In this document: positions 12,331 to 14,361 of the stretch, in pieces
Numbering within the stretch: the first letter of the stretch is position 1
How the letters are laid out: every line of letters begins with the position of its first letter
Assembly (NCBI GenBank): GCA_002482505.1
Contig: DLGD01000010.1
Span: 1 to 14,361, forward strand
Length of the DNA: 14,361 nucleotides
Source of the DNA: Christensenella sp. UBA7703
Lineage (GTDB): Bacteria > Bacillota > Clostridia > Christensenellales > CAG-138
Direction of reading: 5' to 3'
Made by a program: the position numbers and the translations under genes
Notes under the pieces: generated by a model
Told to the model about the DNA's origin: nothing
The model's database searches: none
What the model saw: only the letters and a program-made list of their open reading frames with translations

Positions 12331-14361
12331 TTATTCCGCTTTGGGCGCGGTGTTGGTCGGCACCGTTTTCGGCTCCTTTTCTTTCTTCGCGCCGAAGACC
12401 ACGAGCACGAGCTGCACGAGGGAGATGATCACCATCAGCAGCGTCCAGCGGTCGGTGAAGACCATGGGGTTACGCATGTTCTCCGTGAGGATGAATGCGA
12501 CAATCGCCCCAATGCCCGGCAGGAGTGTGAGCATACGTGCAAGCGGATGCTTCTCGGTCTCGCGGACGACAACGCCGTCCTTTTCATCCTTCTTCTTTCC
12601 GATCAGGCCGATCAGCATCAGAATCGACGCCAGCGCGGTCGCAATCGTCAGAATCAGGTTCAGCAGCGCCCAGACAGGCCCGCCTGCCAACGGGGTTTGT
12701 TCATCCTGCACCACCTCGGGCTCTTTGTCGAGGCCTGCGATGCTCACGGTTCCGTAGATCACAAGCCCACCTTCCGGCACCGTCGCCGGGATCGCCGTCG
12801 TCCAGCCGTCAAACGTGTAGCCGTTGAGCGCCGGGTTCGCCGGAACCGGCATGGCGTCTCCGTAGCCGAGGTCTGTGTACACCGCATATGGCGTGCTGCC
12901 GTCGAGGTTGCCCGTACCGCCGGTGACGATGTAGGTCACGCTGTAGCTCAGCTTTTCCCACTGTGCGTAGAAGTTCACCTGGCGCGGCGGCATATAGAAC
13001 GTATCGCCCGGCTGACGGGATACGCCCGCCGTTGCGCTCTTTTCGCTCCAGCCAAGGAAGCGATAACCCGGGCGCGAGAACATGTTGCCAGAGACCGTCG
13101 CGATCGCGTCCGTGAAGACCCTTGCGCCTTCCACCGTGCCGCCTGCCCCGCCGTTTGCGTGGTAGTAGATCGGCGATGTCCGCGGCGCCCAGACCGCCGT
13201 GAGCACCAAGTCGTTATCCGGCATGTTGAATGCGTCTTTCGGGCCAAAGTGCATCTCTGTTCCGTCGATTCCCGTCGTCTTCCAGTAGAGGAAGTCATAG
13301 CCTGAAAGGTACGGCGCTTTCTCCGCAACCGTGAGCGGGGTGTTGTAGGTCTTTCCGGTCACGTTCGCCGGCATGTATTCGACGGGGTTGAGCGTGTTCG
13401 CGTCGTAGATGACGTTATACAGCGCGATCTCCCAAACCGCGTTGAGCGAGCGGTTTTCACTGAGCGCGGGAATCGTTCCGCCAAGCGCAATGGGGTCGCC
13501 CGTCGCCGCGTCTTCCCAGCCCGTCAGGCGGTAGCCGGGGCGCTTCACGCCGTCCGCCGTTGCGACGGTGGCATCCGTGCCAAGCTTGAACCACTGCGTC
13601 CCGGGGAAGCCGTTGACCGTGTCCGTGGTGTTGAGGTTGTAGACGACCTGCGGGTTGATCGTGAGGCTGCCGTTCTGCGTCGTGAAGTTGTAGTTGCCGC
13701 GTACAGCCACCGTCGCCGCCACATCCGGCACCAGCACGCCTGTGTACGTGCCGACCGCGCTGTCGCTGCCGGTGCGGTTGACCGTCACCGTCACGCCCGC
13801 GAGGTCCGCGGTCAGAATCGGTTCATACGCCGTGCCGCCGATGGTTCCGGTCAGAACCGTATAGCCGAACACGGGGTCCGCGCTGCCGAAGTTCTTGTCC
13901 GTGTCCGCCGCCGCGATGAGCACAAGCCTCGGCGTCACGCTCAGCGTGCCGGGCACGACGCTGATCGTATAATCAGCCGCGCTGGTGTTGCTCTTGAGCG
14001 TGTAGGCAAAGCTGTTTTGAGCCGTGCCGACGTTGGTCACGCTGCCGGTGGTTGCGGCGGTTGCAAAGCCGTCACTGCCGACAAAGCCGTCCTTCGCGGG
14101 ATCGATGTTCCAGCCTGCCGCCGTGAGCGGTGCACCGTTATACGTCCGCATTGCGCTGTCGGTGTTGACCGACAGCTCCCTCGGCGTGATCGCGATCTTC
14201 GCGCTGCCGAATGCGGGCGCGTAGTTCGCGTTCGTCGCCACGAAGTAGACCGTCCTGCCCTCGGCCACGTGCGTCGCCGTCGGGCTCGTCGTCAGCGTGT
14301 AGTTTGCGGGATTCGGGCTGTACGTCTCGCTGTAGCGAATCGTCGTGCCGCCGGGCACGTT
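12331..14361 (-). CDS. Large surface protein with MBG-like and InlB-type repeats, C-terminal part
   Basis: The last 676 residues of a longer protein whose start lies beyond the window. Three MBG-like beta modules come first (about 1-58, 60-143, 145-236), recognisable by TYNGAPLTA, GTYTGVLVP and GNYNFT-xx-GSLTINP. Four InlB B-type (Listeria-Bacteroides) repeats follow (about 238-310, 312-391, 396-468, 470-540), each ending in a GY-x-F/L-x-GW core and a V/Y-x-A-x-W-x motif such as RPGYRFLGWSEK and NFYAQWEK. The tail has DEQTPLAGGPVWALLNLILT (553-572), a membrane helix to about 588, a charged loop, and two more helices (606-627, 638-657) before a Lys/Glu-rich end. There is no LPXTG sortase motif. 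Probably an adhesin-like protein held in the membrane by its own tail. Stop TAA at 12331. Confidence 0.9.
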   Translation of the reverse strand, partial: NVPGGTTIRYSETYSPNPANYTLTTSPTATHVAEGRTVYFVATNANYAPAFGSAKIAITPRELSVNTDSAMRTYNGAPLTAAGWNIDPAKDGFVGSDGFATAATTGSVTNVGTAQNSFAYTLKSNTSAADYTISVVPGTLSVTPRLVLIAAADTDKNFGSADPVFGYTVLTGTIGGTAYEPILTADLAGVTVTVNRTGSDSAVGTYTGVLVPDVAATVAVRGNYNFTTQNGSLTINPQVVYNLNTTDTVNGFPGTQWFKLGTDATVATADGVKRPGYRLTGWEDAATGDPIALGGTIPALSENRSLNAVWEIALYNVIYDANTLNPVEYMPANVTGKTYNTPLTVAEKAPYLSGYDFLYWKTTGIDGTEMHFGPKDAFNMPDNDLVLTAVWAPRTSPIYYHANGGAGGTVEGARVFTDAIATVSGNMFSRPGYRFLGWSEKSATAGVSRQPGDTFYMPPRQVNFYAQWEKLSYSVTYIVTGGTGNLDGSTPYAVYTDLGYGDAMPVPANPALNGYTFDGWTTAIPATVPEGGLVIYGTVSIAGLDKEPEVVQDEQTPLAGGPVWALLNLILTIATALASILMLIGLIGKKKDEKDGVVVRETEKHPLARMLTLLPGIGAIVAFILTENMRNPMVFTDRWTLLMVIISLVQLVLVVFGAKKEKEPKTVPTNTAPKAE

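Noticed and set aside
12208..13305. Plus-strand open frame of 365 codons opposite the surface protein
   Set aside because: Very rich in Arg and His and spans the terminator hairpin and intergenic gap; the minus frame has well-formed repeats.

Overview
The window reads as a chromosomal segment of a GC-rich, Gram-positive Clostridia-like bacterium, probably an uncultured one. This is inferred from a lipobox lipoprotein, a surface protein with MBG-like and InlB-type repeats, ftsA-ftsZ order, a BTAD-type regulator and AGGAGG-like ribosome binding sites. Every gene I can support lies on the minus strand, so transcription runs from position 14361 towards 1.

Layout in transcription order. (a) 14361-12331: the C-terminal part of a large repeat-rich surface protein with a membrane-embedded tail, followed by a strong hairpin. 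(b) 12031-9998: a transglutaminase-like lipoprotein, whose ATG sits where a perfect TATAAT box predicts the transcript to begin, then a PilC/GspF-type inner-membrane protein. (c) 9852-7127: a tight operon of four small single-pass membrane proteins (ATGA overlaps at three junctions), the second DUF4860-like, ending in a PilT-type ATPase. (d) 7022-5775: a winged-helix/BTAD regulator with a C-terminal domain that looks like a GGDEF domain without its signature, then a good terminator. (e) 5495-2916: a near-consensus promoter, a family-4 glycosyltransferase resembling L-fucosamine transferases, and a CapF-type reductase/cupin enzyme of UDP-L-FucNAc synthesis, whose leader carries a 99-bp-spaced direct repeat around a hairpin; an intrinsic terminator closes the unit. 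(f) 2760-1: a CapA-fold protein that has lost the family's metal-site residues, then ftsA (own promoter) and the start of ftsZ.

How the parts may work together: blocks (b) and (c) look like a stripped-down type IV pilus-like machine (platform, four pilin-like subunits, PilT-class motor) with no PilB, prepilin peptidase or canonical prepilin in view. Blocks (e) and (f) link cell-surface glycan synthesis to division genes. The most interesting items are the unusual pilus-like set, the BTAD plus degenerate GGDEF regulator, the CapA-like pseudo-enzyme beside ftsA, the repeat/hairpin element before capF, and the likely leaderless lipoprotein transcript. No RNA genes, insertion sequences or CRISPR arrays were seen.
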